Part shown: positions 63,657 to 64,000 of the stretch, in pieces
How the letters are laid out: every line of letters starts with the position of its first letter
How positions within the stretch are numbered: position 1 is the stretch's first letter
NCBI GenBank assembly: GCA_963205385.1
Contig: CAUJKE010000115.1
Span: forward strand, 1-64,000
Origin: Planctomycetota bacterium
Lineage (GTDB): Bacteria; Planctomycetota; Planctomycetia; Pirellulales; Pirellulaceae
DNA length: 64,000 nucleotides
Direction of reading: 5' to 3'
Made by a program: the position numbers and the translations under genes
The notes under the pieces: model-generated
The model's database searches: none
Told to the model about the DNA's origin: nothing
What the model saw: only the letters and a program-made list of their open reading frames with translations

Positions 63657-64000
63657 ATGTCTCCGTCGCCTACAACTTTACTTTCCGAATTTGGCATTCA
63701 GCAGCGTGGGAAGGCGATAGGCGTCATCTATGCGGATGCGCCGGTGGTGCTGATGCAGGGGAACGCGTTGGACGCACTCGTGGCCTATTCGATGGAGGAT
63801 TTGCAGCGCGAGCAGGGCGCGTTTTTGTTAGGGGTGCGGCATACTAAACCCTCGGCGCCGCACGGCGCGGTGGAAGTTCGCCACTTTGTGCGGGCGACCG
63901 AGACCCGCAATTCCAGCGGCGCGATCGCCTTCACGCCGGATACGTGGGCGGCGTTTCATCAGACGGCCCGCGAGCAATACCCGCAGGAAACGTTGCTCGG
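63657..64000 (+). CDS. JAB/MPN (JAMM) peptidase, N-terminal part
   Basis: 114 codons before the window ends, frame still open. ATG 63657 lies 34 bases after the E2 stop. The sequence VVLMQGNALDALVAYSMEDL, REQGAFLLGV (Glu52 as the JAMM glutamate), VEVRHFVRATETRN, IAFTPDTWAAFHQ and YPQETLLG is the first half of an MPN domain; the HxHP...SxxD metal-binding part should come at once in the next bases. Such peptidases remove or process ubiquitin-like proteins and fit the Ubl-E2 genes upstream. Metal motif itself is not visible here. Confidence 0.85.
   Translation, partial: MSPSPTTLLSEFGIQQRGKAIGVIYADAPVVLMQGNALDALVAYSMEDLQREQGAFLLGVRHTKPSAPHGAVEVRHFVRATETRNSSGAIAFTPDTWAAFHQTAREQYPQETLL

Overview
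The window is GC-rich and looks like chromosome from a planctomycete, most likely a Pirellulales-type lineage. Several protein types typical of that phylum support this: a DUF1559 pseudopilin with its small lipoprotein partner, a DUF1080 secreted protein, a planctomycete-type cytochrome c fused to a DUF4405 membrane domain, a small membrane protein with the NPYESP N-terminus, an HTH-REC response regulator, and a hopanoid cluster. The taxon is an inference from gene content; no rRNA gene is present.

Layout. 0-2.7 kb: end of a BBP2 porin, then an ammonium transporter behind a consensus sigma-54 promoter. 2.7-7.6 kb: lipoprotein, DUF1559 protein, HAD phosphatase, large secreted alpha/beta hydrolase. 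7.9-15.8 kb: a minus-strand run Hsp70 / ODP-type di-iron metallo-beta-lactamase-fold protein / flavin-dependent halogenase, next to an Rrf2 regulator divergent from a quinol nitric oxide reductase and a small protein. 16-18.6 kb: a DapA-family enzyme plus epimerase operon, then tRNA-Lys with a decayed integrase remnant at its 3' side. 19-28 kb: secreted cyanophycinase, DUF1080, a repeat-rich 1.1 kb gap, a PQQ-propeller lipoprotein, a toxin-antitoxin pair whose toxin carries an amber codon, DUF4139 and a radical SAM protein. 28.5-32.5 kb: a foreign-looking XamI-type restriction-modification pair, an SMI1/KNR4 gene, and a duplicated 3' end of a PPOX-fold gene. 32.5-42 kb: a phosphodiesterase, mnmG, a response regulator and histidine kinase, a secreted protein, a second DapA-family enzyme and a GT-C type membrane protein. 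42-47.7 kb: hopanoid genes shc-hpnH-(phosphatase)-hpnG. 47.7-51.9 kb: comEC, a small protein and trpB.

52-62 kb is an accessory region in which short structured repeats (called R3 and R4 here) sit at the borders of one- or two-gene modules: a possible orphan toxin/immunity pair, the DUF4405-cytochrome, transglutaminase plus NPYESP protein, fabI plus MaoC-PTA, and a tandem pair of HEAT-repeat genes with homogenised 3' halves. Two more dispersed hairpin repeats (R1 and R2) occur from 16 to 54 kb.

62.5-64 kb holds the most interesting locus: the first three genes of an apparent ubiquitin-like conjugation operon. It contains a free-standing beta-grasp Ubl, an E2-like enzyme with the HPN motif and active-site cysteine, and the start of a JAB/MPN (JAMM) peptidase cut off by the window end just before its expected metal-binding motif. 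A 17-bp tandem repeat lies just upstream and may be its operator.
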